Assembly: GCA_029880855.1 (NCBI GenBank)
Contig: JAOUNS010000023.1
Span: 1 to 58,930 of the forward strand
Length of the DNA: 58,930 nt
Source of the DNA: Gammaproteobacteria bacterium
GTDB taxonomy: Bacteria > Pseudomonadota > Gammaproteobacteria > UBA6429 > Thiohalophilaceae
Direction: 5' to 3'
Below, one piece after another: positions 16,221-26,293 of this stretch (position 1 is its first letter; the number at the start of each line of letters is the position of its first letter). The notes beneath the pieces are model-generated. The model was not told the origin of the DNA and made no database searches. It saw nothing but the letters and a program-made list of their open reading frames with translations. A program made the position numbers and the translations under genes.

Positions 16221-17252
16221 TTACTTCTGTGGCCAGGCCTGACGCAAGGTCTGCATCATCTGTTTGAGTGCCGGTTGATCCAATGCCCGGGTCAGTTGGG
16301 CATATGTTTTATCCAGTCCCGGATAAACAATGGTCTTGCCATGATGAATGTACTGACCCTTGCCACGATCAATATTGTGCAACTTCCGATAGGCCAGGTG
16401 ATCCCGGTGTAACTTTTCAAAGCGATCATGAATATCGAGGAAGGTTTGCACAAAGGCCCGATTGGCGAGGATGTCCTGGTACATGCCCTGATGGTGACGC
16501 CGGCCATACTCCAGATAGGCCAGAATGTAATATTTGAAAAAGAGAAAATTCAGATAATCACCCGGCTCAAAGAAATCCAGAGTCTTTGATCGCAGCATGC
16601 GTTCCGACATTTGATGATCATGGTAATAGGCATGAAACTCATCCAGCAGGGCGTAGACACCAATCACATTACTGCCGTGCTGTCCGATGATGTATTGCTT
16701 GTAGGTAAACTCTTTCAGTTCCGCCGGGACATCCCCGTCCATCTCACGCGCCGGCCAGGTGGGGGTGTTGGGGACAAAGACAACGCCCTTGTCCGACAGG
16801 TAATAGGCCAACTCGCCATACGGGCTGTCCAGATAGACCCACTGCATATTGCCGGCAGGACGAATGGCTTTGGCCCTTGAGGCCGGCATCATGGAGGTAA
16901 AGTTGTGCGCCATTTCGTGTACCGAGGTGGTGAGGGAGATGTAGTAATTCAGATCCTTTTTTTCCGGCTTGATGAAGCTGACAAAGTGTTCCGACTCCAC
17001 GCCACAAACCTTTCGGGTTTGCTCGCGGTGGGTATCAATCATGAAGCGACCTTCGGGGGAGTACTGTTTGATTACATCCCAGGTTGTCTGTTTGAGCTGC
17101 TTATCGAAGCGAACCGCATGCTGGTAACAATGCATCCCATAATGAAAGTTGCGGGCCTTGGTGCGATAGGTGGGGGCCGGGATACAACCCGACAGAACCA
17201 GACAGAGCAACGTACCGGCCCACAAGGCAGAACGTGAGGATATATTTAGCAT
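16221..17252 (-). CDS. Putative lipoprotein with HExxH metallopeptidase-like motif
   Basis: The product (343 residues) has a lipobox LVLSGC (Cys23). A single HExxH motif, HEMAH (residues 112-116), is preceded by the hydrophobic stretch ISLTTSV. About 100 residues later ALLDEFHAYYHDH provides candidate further ligands, the glutamate-zincin arrangement. It is therefore a candidate envelope-anchored zinc peptidase, although no Met-turn or other family mark is certain. The start at 17252 has GGGAG upstream and starts the signal peptide. The gene sits between dnaN and recF on the opposite strand, splitting the usual dnaN-recF pair. Two parS sites lie within about 115 bp upstream of its start. Confidence 0.7.
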   Translation of the reverse strand: MLNISSRSALWAGTLLCLVLSGCIPAPTYRTKARNFHYGMHCYQHAVRFDKQLKQTTWDVIKQYSPEGRFMIDTHREQTRKVCGVESEHFVSFIKPEKKDLNYYISLTTSVHEMAHNFTSMMPASRAKAIRPAGNMQWVYLDSPYGELAYYLSDKGVVFVPNTPTWPAREMDGDVPAELKEFTYKQYIIGQHGSNVIGVYALLDEFHAYYHDHQMSERMLRSKTLDFFEPGDYLNFLFFKYYILAYLEYGRRHHQGMYQDILANRAFVQTFLDIHDRFEKLHRDHLAYRKLHNIDRGKGQYIHHGKTIVYPGLDKTYAQLTRALDQPALKQMMQTLRQAWPQK

Positions 17253-17314
17253 GGACACTCCCGGAAGCACATTTATCTGTATCGTCCGGAAGGCGGGATA
17301 GTTGAAGCACGGAA

Positions 17315-17330
17315 TGTTTCACGTGAAACA
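17315..17330. promoter_or_regulatory. parS: parS site 1 (ParB-binding palindrome)
   Basis: TGTTTCACGTGAAACA is a perfect 16-bp palindrome identical to the canonical bacterial parS consensus. ParB loads here and spreads to organise and segregate the origin region. Confidence 0.95.
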
Positions 17331-17351
17331 ATGGAGATCGTGATGGCCGGA

Positions 17352-17367
17352 TGTTCCACGTGGAACA
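17352..17367. promoter_or_regulatory. parS: parS site 2
   Basis: TGTTCCACGTGGAACA is a perfect palindrome of the variant common in Pseudomonas-like genomes, 37 bp from site 1 and in the same intergenic region before recF. Confidence 0.95.
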
Positions 17368-17419
17368 CAGGCTGAATCGCCCACATGGAAAAACCTGTGT
17401 TCACCCCAGGTGATGCAGT

Positions 17420-17425
17420 TATAAT
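17420..17425 (+). promoter_or_regulatory. Possible -10 element for recF
   Basis: A perfect TATAAT lies 28 bp before the preferred recF ATG at 17454. No good -35 is visible. Its position inside the longer reading frame from 17385 is a further reason to prefer the downstream start. Confidence 0.4.
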
Positions 17426-17453
17426 CCGCGCATCATCACAAGAACCGGACACC

Positions 17454-18530
17454 ATGACCATCCAGCGCCTTCGGGTCCAGCATGTACGCAATCTCAGCGC
17501 GATCGATATCGAGCCCCATCCGCAGCTGAATATCCTGTATGGAGAGAATGCCAGTGGCAAGACCAGCCTGCTGGAGGCCATCCATCTCCTCTCTGCCACC
17601 AAATCCTTTCGCACTCACCGCATCGGGCGGGTGATACAGTATGAACAGGACAAGCTGGCGGTGTTTGGTCAGATTCAGAGCGGTCGATTCAGCCACAAAA
17701 TCGGCATCGAGCGCAGCAAGAAAACCACCGAAATTCGCATAGACGGGGAATCGGTCAATCAGGCCTCCATTCCGGCCCGCCATCTGCCGTTGCAATTAAT
17801 CACCCCCCAGGTAAACAGCCTGCTGGAGCAGGGACCCAAGATGCGCCGCCGTTTCCTGGACTGGGGTGTGTTCCACGTGAAACATGACTACCTCAATGAC
17901 TGGCGCGCATTTCATCGTGTCCTGCAGCAGCGCAATGCCTCCTTACGCCAGAAACTACCAAAATCACAGGTGTGCGCCTGGGACAAGGCCTTGCTGGAGG
18001 CGGCCCACAAGATTACGCAGAGCAGGGAAGATTACATTACCGCCTTGTCCCCATTGTTGGCCGAATACAGTCTAACCCTGTTTGGCCAGACACCGGAACT
18101 GACTTACCAGCCCGGATGGTCTCAGGATCAAACCCTGGAGGCGTCACTACAGGCCGGATTCAGTCGGGACATGGAGCGGGGCTTTACGGCCTCCGGGCCA
18201 CACCGGGCTGAGTTGATGCTCAAGTTTCATGGTGTACCGGCGCAGGATGTCCTGTCCCGTGGCCAATTGAAACTCTGTATTTCCGCCATGCAACTGGCCC
18301 AGGTGGCCCATTTGGGGCAGGAGAGAAGCCAGACCTGCATTATCCTGGTGGATGATCTGGCGGCGGAACTGGACCAATCCCGCCGTCAGGCGCTGGTCCA
18401 GCTGCTGATCCAAACCGGTGCTCAGGTCTTTATTACCGTTACCGAGGCGGGATTACTGGCGATTCCACCAGATCAGGGCCATAAAATGTTCCACGTGGAA
18501 CAGGGCGCTATTGCCGAAAAACCACGCTAG
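17454..18530 (+). CDS. recF: DNA replication and repair protein RecF
   Basis: The 358-residue product begins MTIQRLRVQHVRNLSAIDIE, aligning with the RecF N-terminus. It has the Walker A GENASGKT (30-37), the ABC-type signature LSRGQLKL and Walker B ILVDDLAAELD. RecF recognises gaps and, with RecO and RecR, loads RecA on SSB-covered DNA. The frame is open from 17385, but homology and the upstream TATAAT favour 17454. Two parS sites lie within the coding sequence (17869-17884 and 18487-18502), so the codons there serve both the protein and chromosome segregation. Confidence 0.96.
   Translation: MTIQRLRVQHVRNLSAIDIEPHPQLNILYGENASGKTSLLEAIHLLSATKSFRTHRIGRVIQYEQDKLAVFGQIQSGRFSHKIGIERSKKTTEIRIDGESVNQASIPARHLPLQLITPQVNSLLEQGPKMRRRFLDWGVFHVKHDYLNDWRAFHRVLQQRNASLRQKLPKSQVCAWDKALLEAAHKITQSREDYITALSPLLAEYSLTLFGQTPELTYQPGWSQDQTLEASLQAGFSRDMERGFTASGPHRAELMLKFHGVPAQDVLSRGQLKLCISAMQLAQVAHLGQERSQTCIILVDDLAAELDQSRRQALVQLLIQTGAQVFITVTEAGLLAIPPDQGHKMFHVEQGAIAEKPR
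17869..17884. promoter_or_regulatory. parS: parS site 3, inside recF
   Basis: TGTTCCACGTGAAACA combines a half-site of each variant, with one mismatch from either perfect palindrome. It lies inside recF, in frame as part of GVFHVKHD. Confidence 0.93.
18487..18502. promoter_or_regulatory. parS: parS site 4, inside the 3' end of recF
   Basis: TGTTCCACGTGGAACA, a perfect palindrome, lies about 30 bp before the recF stop and encodes part of MFHVEQG. Confidence 0.95.
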
Positions 18531-18619
18531 TTACTCAAGCCTGTTAGATTTGACAGGTGATAATCTTGCCTGATTTCCCATACTCAAATCTCACAAATGA
18601 AAACCCTGGAGTAACTGAG

Positions 18620-18961
18620 ATGAAAATGATAAAAATCCTGCTTGCCACAATGTCCATCCTTCTTCCCTTATCATCGGCAAATGCCGTTTCGGCATTTGCA
18701 ACGGATGCAGAATTGGATGTCAGCACGACCGGAGTTACAATTATCTTGAGTGTAGCAAATGCAATTTCCGGATTGTCAGTTGGATCGTGCTCAAGTGGTA
18801 CATCATACCAATACATTAAATTTCCAGCCGGTGCCACGGTAATGGAAGATCGCGTTATTCACCTTGTCACCAACGCCAGAAGCAGGGGAAAGCAACTGAA
18901 GGTTGATATCATTGATTGCGGTGCCACCTGGGCCATCGCTCAAGCAGTTTGGGTGTACTAA
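18620..18961 (+). CDS. Small secreted protein of unknown function
   Basis: The product (113 residues) starts MKMIKILLATMSILLPLSSANA, a signal peptide. The mature part is small, with two cysteines (GSCSSG and DCGATW). The ATG at 18620 follows ctggag and is preferred over the frame start at 18557, which would prepend 21 non-signal residues. It lies between recF and a non-coding region. A hairpin at 18985-19012 (arms GACCCTCAC and GTGAGGGTC) follows its stop and may serve as 3' end, although no T-run follows. Function unknown. Confidence 0.65.
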   Translation: MKMIKILLATMSILLPLSSANAVSAFATDAELDVSTTGVTIILSVANAISGLSVGSCSSGTSYQYIKFPAGATVMEDRVIHLVTNARSRGKQLKVDIIDCGATWAIAQAVWVY

Positions 18962-19027
18962 CAGATATTGCGTTAAGCACCATTGACCCTCACAGAAACA
19001 CTTGTGAGGGTCTCCATTAACAGAGGG

Positions 19028-19043
19028 TGTTTCACGTGAAACA
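19028..19043. promoter_or_regulatory. parS: parS site 5
   Basis: TGTTTCACGTGAAACA, identical to site 1, lies 34 bp before the GATC-rich repeat array in the recF-gyrB interval. Confidence 0.95.
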
Positions 19044-19073
19044 TCCTGTGTATTTCCAATAATCCGCAAAAAA

Positions 19074-19480
19074 CCCGATCCCGGAGATCGCGCCAGATCC
19101 ACGATCAGCCTGTGGTCCGACATCTTGCCTGCCTGGAAAAATCGGATCCCAGATCGGCTCTTATCAAGCCTCAGTTTTGTCAATACCCCAATCCCCGGTA
19201 AATAATCCTGGCTTGTCCCACTGAAAAATCCGATCCCTCAGATCGCGCCTGATCCACGATTTCACCTTCAGCCAATACAAAGCATGGGTCAGAAAAAGTG
19301 ATCTGAAAACGGCCCTGATTCGCTCACGGATCTGTCAAGCATTTTTTTGAAAAATCAGTCACTGTAAAAAAGTGATCAAAAAATGGATCGCTCAGATCGT
19401 CCCAGATCAACGATGAGAGGAGAGGGAAGGGCAAAGTAAGGCTTGATTTTTCCGATCTGAGAAAGGCGCTGCGGCGATCT
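19074..19480. repeat. GATC-rich non-coding array with three ~155-bp spaced motifs
   Basis: Seventeen GATC sites fall between 19077 and 19479, about ten times chance expectation. Three copies of a degenerate motif, each with three GATCs spaced 9 then 10 bp, start at 19077, 19232 and 19386 (intervals 155 and 154 bp). Each copy continues with (c/a)acGAT, which is a fourth GATC in copy 1. Conserved core bases are GATCCC..(c/g)aGATCG..cc(a/t)GATC. Further pairs occur at 19145/19152 and singles at 19300, 19329, 19375, 19454 and 19476. No DnaA box or convincing ORF overlaps it. Clustered, phased GATCs are the pattern expected of a Dam/SeqA-type or origin-linked element; see findings. Confidence 0.85.
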
Positions 19481-19487
19481 GAGAGGA

Positions 19488-19530
19488 TTTTCACTTTTTA
19501 TGCACCTTTATTGTGCGTAAAAGTGAAAAT
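19488..19530. repeat. Long inverted repeat after the GATC array
   Basis: Arms TTTTCACTTTT and AAAAGTGAAAA flank inner half-sites TGCAC and GTGCG around an A/T loop, a hairpin of about 18 bp per arm with small interruptions. It borders the GATC array and may be a terminator or a boundary of that element. Confidence 0.6.
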
Positions 19531-20092
19531 ATTGGATTATTTTGAAAAAAACAATGCAGAAACAGAGTGGTGTACAGAACAAGGAAAAAAGCAGAAAAAA
19601 CGGCAATGACAAAACCCGACGATCTGAAATTGAAAGCGAAATGAAAAAGAATCACAAACCAGGCAGAAAAATATTCGGTGTCATTGCACGATTATCAATT
19701 TGGCTAATACATAGCCATGCTTATCATACCCATCTTCCAGCCCGATATACCGGGCACCCCTTCTGATTATTGCGTCATCAAGAAAGATAACCGCCGGCAG
19801 CGTGGAGATTAGTTGAGGTTATTCCCCTAATCCATCGGGCTGCAGCACAGCAAGAGTTACCCCCGGGCTGGCGGCAAGCTGCCTGCCGGCGCGATTGGAT
19901 GAGACCGGGGGCAATGAACAGCGTCACCATCATGTGCCAGACAACACCATCGGCAAGAACAGGAATAGCCATCCATGCCGAGTTTTCTTTCTATATATAA
20001 GCGTTGATCACGACTGATCTGTATTATACTTAGCGGCACACTACAGCTGAAAACAGCGGCGAATAACGATAAGTGTTGGGAAGGACGACTCC
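19531..20092. other. Intergenic region without a supported gene
   Basis: The only plus-strand frame (19542-19766) encodes a very Lys/Arg/Asn-rich start with no ribosome-binding site and is probably not a gene. One more GATC (19621) occurs. I see no further structure apart from the ribosome-binding site (gggaagga) before the gene at 20093. Confidence 0.5.
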
Positions 20093-20500
20093 ATGATAAG
20101 GCGGTTTTGCATAACGGTTTTCCTGTTTTGTCAGGCGGCGGTTTGCCAGGCTGGAACACCGAATGCCGACTATGTCTGGCACAGCGACTCAAAGATGCAA
20201 GCGGAGATGGAAATTCCGGAAACCACACTGAGCCTGATGTGCAATAAACAGATCTTTGTGATCCTGGAAAAGCAAACCGTCACCTACAGCGAAATCGACA
20301 AACAACGCTACGCAGATTTCAAGGTTCCGGCCGATGCCGTGACAGCCATCTCCGGCTGGTGGGCCGGCTACGGACAGACCATTTATGTAATCCGCAGCGG
20401 GCAAGAATTGAAAATCTACTATACCGAGTATGGTGAGGAGGAAAACCCATCTCCCCTCACATTTACACTCCTCAAAACACTGACACTGAAAAGTGAATAA
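20093..20500 (+). CDS. Small secreted protein upstream of gyrB
   Basis: The 135-residue product has a signal peptide (MIRRFCITVFLFCQAAVCQA). It then has a short mature domain rich in Tyr, Trp and Glu, with one cysteine (LMCNKQ). The ribosome-binding site gggaagga precedes the ATG. It ends 22 bp before gyrB and may share a transcript with it. No family recognised. Confidence 0.65.
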   Translation: MIRRFCITVFLFCQAAVCQAGTPNADYVWHSDSKMQAEMEIPETTLSLMCNKQIFVILEKQTVTYSEIDKQRYADFKVPADAVTAISGWWAGYGQTIYVIRSGQELKIYYTEYGEEENPSPLTFTLLKTLTLKSE

Positions 20501-20504
20501 CTGA

Positions 20505-22946
<2,442 letters not shown>

Positions 22947-22952
22947 CTATTA

Positions 22953-23050
22953 GTCCCCTCTCCCCCAGGGTGCCCTGACCCATCGGAGATGGGTAGGGTA
23001 CTCATAATGAACCCCGCAGGGGTTCTTTGAGCAAGGTTAGGGTGAGGGGA
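22953..23050. repeat. Imperfect palindromic repeat downstream of gyrB, with terminator-like hairpin
   Basis: The outer arms CCCCTCTCCC and GGGTGAGGGGA bound a ~95-bp unit. Inside it GAACCCC-GCA-GGGGTTC (23009-23025) followed by TTT is a plausible gyrB terminator. Similar CCCTCTCCC/GGGTGAGGG units are common intergenic repeats in gammaproteobacteria (from memory, not searched). Confidence 0.65.
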
Positions 23051-23099
23051 TCAGAAATCACGACGTTGGGAATATAACTCAACATTAATTCCGCCCGCC

Positions 23100-23317
23100 G
23101 CTGCGCGGCTGAGGCGGGTCACTTTCTCTTGCGCGGCCAAGAGAAAGTAACCAAAGAGAAGGCCGCCCCATGTCGGCACATCCTTGTTGTGATGTTTTGT
23201 TTTCAGACAGAGGTTTGGCAACAGGACGTCCATGTCCTGCTGCCAAACCGCAACGCATCCCTGCGTTGCCTGGATCTATGCTGAAAACCAAACACCACAA
23301 CGCGCCGACAAGGGGTT
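23100..23317. repeat. Multi-branched palindromic intergenic repeat
   Basis: First comes an 11-bp hairpin ACTTTCTCTTG/CAAGAGAAAGT (23121-23148). It is followed by a ~150-base cloverleaf-like structure. The structure's outer arms are CCCCATGTCGGC (23166-23177) and GCCGACAAGGGG (23304-23315), continued inward by TTGTGATGTTTTGTTTTCAG paired with CTGAAAACCAAACACCACAA. Inside are a 16-bp hairpin (23212-23249) and an 8-bp hairpin GCAACGCA/TGCGTTGC (23250-23269). No ORF in it looks real. The rest of the gap to 23497 is AT-rich, with nothing clear. Confidence 0.75.
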
Positions 23318-23497
23318 GATCCACCAGCCGGCAGCTCAGGTAAATTAGAGTTTGCTTGTTGATTCATTGGGTGTGGGGAATATGATGAGTGGATGGTGTT
23401 TTTATCGCTCGAGTTCCCATAAAAATCGCTAACAGTTTGATTATGCTAAAGGTCGGGGTTTTATACACCCTAAATATAATTAGCTGGTTTATAAACC

Positions 23498-24517
23498 ATG
23501 AGTGATAAAAGAAGCGATATAGCGAAATTGATTGAGAAGATTCATGTTAATCAAAAATTGATGGACCAATTGCGACCGCCAGTCTTTGAAAGTGTGGTGG
23601 CAGAGATTTTCTCTCAAAATCAAGCATTGATAGAAGTTCAAAGGAATATGGCTGAACGACTAGACTTTGTTGGAAAATTTCGCGATGAACTCAACCATAT
23701 CAATTCTTTCGCGGTTGAGGTAAAGAAACTAGATACCCTTGTTGACACCTCAGCAATAAGACAATTTCAAAATAGTATTGCATCTTTAGGTATCGACAAA
23801 GGGTATTTTGTAACCACTTCAGCTTTTTCGGAAGCTGCTAAAGCCATCGCAGCTCAACATCAAGAAACACTAAAGTTAATAGACAGGACGACTCTAACAT
23901 CGCTGATCAACCAGTACACAATTAATCGTGATATATTTGCCGAGAATCTATTCCAAAAAGCATGGAGTTTAGAACTTGATAATCTTGCAATAATTGCAAA
24001 TCCTAGTCCAACGGATATAGAAGAGTTTGATATTGGTGCGCATAATCTTGGTGAAGAAGAGAAAAGTACTTTAATTTCCGTTGATAGTTTGCCGCTTAAG
24101 TTGATCGCAAAGATAATGAGGTCACCTAGTGAAGTAAAAAATCTAACTCCACGGCAGTTCGAGGAATTTGTAGCTGAGACCCTCTCTCAGCTAGGGTTTT
24201 CAGACGTCATACTTACACCACGATCCGGAGATGGAGGGAAGGATGTTATAGCCAGCCACCTGATTAATGGTATACCACTATCATTCTACTTCGAATGTAA
24301 GAAATATGCTGATGGTAACAAAATTCAACTAGAAACTCTTAGAGCCCTACTGGGAACGATGGCGCATGATGCGAGGCATGTTAACAAAGGAGTTCTTGTG
24401 ACAACGTCTACTTTCACAAAAGGCTCAAAAGAATTTATCATTGCCGAATCCAGACTTGACGGAAAGGATTATGATGGGATTTTGGGTTGGATTGATGAGC
24501 TTAATAAAAAGATGTAA
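23498..24517 (+). CDS. Mrr-like restriction endonuclease with two nuclease-fold domains
   Basis: The 339-residue product ends in a typical Mrr catalytic domain (~215-339). It contains LTPRQFEEFVAETLSQLGF, then GDGGKDV (Asp249), FECKK (Glu266, Lys268), and the downstream helix-strand unit GVLVTTSTFTKGSKEF. The N-terminal half shows a second, degenerate copy: FAVEVKK (Glu74, Lys76), a helix, then KGYFVTTSAFSEAAKAIA. The upstream GxGGxD element is not visible in this copy. Mrr-family enzymes cut methylated or foreign DNA. No methyltransferase is adjacent, which fits a stand-alone type IV-like defence enzyme. Lower G+C than gyrB and flanking palindromic repeats suggest recent acquisition. Confidence 0.85.
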   Translation: MSDKRSDIAKLIEKIHVNQKLMDQLRPPVFESVVAEIFSQNQALIEVQRNMAERLDFVGKFRDELNHINSFAVEVKKLDTLVDTSAIRQFQNSIASLGIDKGYFVTTSAFSEAAKAIAAQHQETLKLIDRTTLTSLINQYTINRDIFAENLFQKAWSLELDNLAIIANPSPTDIEEFDIGAHNLGEEEKSTLISVDSLPLKLIAKIMRSPSEVKNLTPRQFEEFVAETLSQLGFSDVILTPRSGDGGKDVIASHLINGIPLSFYFECKKYADGNKIQLETLRALLGTMAHDARHVNKGVLVTTSTFTKGSKEFIIAESRLDGKDYDGILGWIDELNKKM

Positions 24518-24550
24518 GCCCGTTGGAGTGAGTAAGCGAACCCCAACAGG

Positions 24551-24615
24551 ATGTTTGGGGTCAGAGTAAAAACATTGATATTGTTGTTTGGAGTTTTTAC
24601 TCTGACCCCAAATAT
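24551..24615. repeat. Family-A palindromic element, copy 1
   Basis: TTTGGGGTCAGAGTAAAAAC at 24554 and its complement GTTTTTACTCTGACCCCAAA near 24593-24612 form 20-bp near-perfect arms around an asymmetric core (attgatattgttgtttgga). An adjoining fragment at 24523-24549 (cgttggagtgag..gcgaaccccaac) is a family-B half. Confidence 0.9.
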
Positions 24616-24765
24616 TGCGGATTTCGGTCAAAAACCTGTTGACTGTTAAGACGGTATTTGACCACGTTAGTTTCGAGGAGGATAATAATATTGATTAGTC
24701 TTAAAAGCATAAAAAGTCGGTTCAGGACAAAAAACCGCACGGCTGAGTTTTGCGCTGGAAGGAAT

Positions 24766-25188
24766 ATGCGCACCGCGGCCCTATTCCTCTTTGCGGTAAA
24801 TCTCGTCGGTTGTGCAACATCTTCTGTTTCACCATCGTTTCCCTCAGGAGTTCAAGTTAGCAAACTCACCGTATACGCCGGGACATTTTCTCTATCGTTC
24901 AAAGACATTACTGATCAATCTCAAATCTCTGAATTCCTTGCGCACATCGGGAAAATCAAAGGAGGGTGGCATTATGCATGGGACACTTATCCAGTTTCTA
25001 AGGCCAGGATCTTCTTTGTAAGCATTTCCGGGCAGGTGTTGTGTACCCTGGATATTGGGACCAATTGGGTAGGATCGGATTGTGGCATTGAGTCGAAATC
25101 AAAATGGCCTCCGTTAGTTTCGATTTCCAGAGAAGAATCGCTATTCTTGCGGGATTTTGTCTCAGGCACGTGGGAGGTAGGTCCGTAG
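24766..25188 (+). CDS. Small putative lipoprotein
   Basis: The product (140 residues) starts MRTAALFLFAVNLVGCATSS, a lipobox (NLVGC), after the ribosome-binding site GGAAGGA. The longer frame from 24658 lacks support. The mature part has a beta-rich domain with two later cysteines (LCTLDI and DCGIES). Function unknown. Confidence 0.7.
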   Translation: MRTAALFLFAVNLVGCATSSVSPSFPSGVQVSKLTVYAGTFSLSFKDITDQSQISEFLAHIGKIKGGWHYAWDTYPVSKARIFFVSISGQVLCTLDIGTNWVGSDCGIESKSKWPPLVSISREESLFLRDFVSGTWEVGP

Positions 25189-25296
25189 GTTGATGTAATG
25201 GTCTCCTCCCACTACACAACGGCGTCACAATGCGCCATGATGGTATTTGCATATTCCATCAAACATTGAAAAAAATATTAGGCAGTAAGGATTCAT

Positions 25297-25587
25297 ATGA
25301 GTGATGATAATAAAACATATTCTGTAACATTGCGTTTGCAACGCATCACATACGAAGATGCTTTTGTGGCAGTGCCTGTTACTGACGCAATTACTGAAGA
25401 GAAAGAAGATGGGTCTATTGGTTTAAATGTTGAGGCATTATTCTCCGAGGCTGTACGGATCAGTAAAGACCAGAGAGTAGACTGGAAGGCAGAGTCAAGT
25501 GAGACTGAGCCACACCCGATACAGTCGCCTGTGCCGGAAGACAGGTTTATGTTTGATGCATTTTACAGTGATGAAAATAATGACTAA
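25297..25587 (+). CDS. Small acidic cytoplasmic protein of unknown function
   Basis: This 96-residue acidic protein has no signal sequence. Its pattern (YSVTLRLQRITYEDAFVAVPVTDAI then EALFSEAVRIS) suggests a beta-strand/helix fold. taagga precedes the ATG. A family-B repeat fragment starts at its stop codon. Function unknown. Confidence 0.6.
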   Translation: MSDDNKTYSVTLRLQRITYEDAFVAVPVTDAITEEKEDGSIGLNVEALFSEAVRISKDQRVDWKAESSETEPHPIQSPVPEDRFMFDAFYSDENND

Positions 25588-25665
25588 CCCGTTGGTTTGA
25601 GTGAGCTTGCGAACCCCAAATATTCAAATATTGTAAACGTTAAGAGCATCACACATGGAGGCTAT

Positions 25666-25938
25666 ATGGAACAAGTAAGGGGGACTGTGAGCAACGTCCG
25701 AAATTCGGTTAGCATTAGTGGTGGAGGTGAAAATAGTCGGGTAAAAACCACGCATATCGTGGTTTTCAGAATTGCTGCTCGGCAGATTAAAATCAAGTCT
25801 GGAGAGCCGTTAATGATTAACGAGGGTGACGAGGTGTTTGCTGTTGGATACACCCGCAGCGGAATCCTGATATTTGGGGTCAGAGTAAAAACATTGATAT
25901 TGTTGGTTGGTGTTTTTACTCTGACCCCAAACATTTAG
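25666..25938 (+). CDS. Small beta-rich protein whose C-terminus is encoded by a palindromic repeat
   Basis: GGAGG at 25657 and the ATG at 25666 fix the start (90 residues). Residues 1-~70 (MEQVRGTVSNVRNSVSIS.., EGDEVFAVGYTRSG) look like a compact beta-barrel such as an OB or SH3-like fold. The last ~20 residues (GVRVKTLILLVGVFTLTPNI) are translated from family-A element copy 2, so the natural C-terminus was probably lost or replaced on insertion. Function unknown. Confidence 0.6.
   Translation: MEQVRGTVSNVRNSVSISGGGENSRVKTTHIVVFRIAARQIKIKSGEPLMINEGDEVFAVGYTRSGILIFGVRVKTLILLVGVFTLTPNI
25870..25936. repeat. Family-A palindromic element, copy 2
   Basis: TATTTGGGGTCAGAGTAAAA and GTTTTTACTCTGACCCCAAA arms flank the core attgatattgttggttggt, in the same orientation as copies 1 and 5. 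It lies inside the 3' end of the gene at 25666. Confidence 0.9.
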
Positions 25939-26037
25939 GCATTTCACTATACTATCAGACCAAATTGGGATATGCCTGTGAAGAAGTTTTTGATGCTGCT
26001 TGACAAACTTGCGGTAAAACTGGTTAAGGAGGTCTAA

Positions 26038-26292
26038 ATGTTTGATCTTGGGGATTTGGCTACACTGATCAGGCTGGTTGAAATTGATTTGTATCATTTG
26101 AAATTGGATACTGATTCGGAAGATGATGAAACAAGAGATAATGCCGGCGAATTAATTATCCAGGTTGATAATCTGGCTGGAAAACTTAAAATCGAGTATG
26201 AAGCACAGTGGACGGATGAAAATGGTTTTCCACGGTATGTTGAATATCTGGAAATCATCAAACGCCATCCTCCTTTCAATGAGAAGGTGTAA
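26038..26292 (+). CDS. Small acidic protein of unknown function
   Basis: This 84-residue acidic, mostly helical protein has no signal peptide. AAGGAGG, a strong ribosome-binding site, lies 5 bases before the ATG. A family-B palindromic element begins at the stop codon. Size and context resemble small immunity or antitoxin-like proteins, but no motif confirms this. Confidence 0.6.
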   Translation: MFDLGDLATLIRLVEIDLYHLKLDTDSEDDETRDNAGELIIQVDNLAGKLKIEYEAQWTDENGFPRYVEYLEIIKRHPPFNEKV

Positions 26293-26293
26293 T

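Noticed and set aside
19542-19766. 74-codon frame with Lys/Arg/Asn-rich start
   Set aside because: No ribosome-binding site, odd composition and it sits beside the GATC array; probably not translated.
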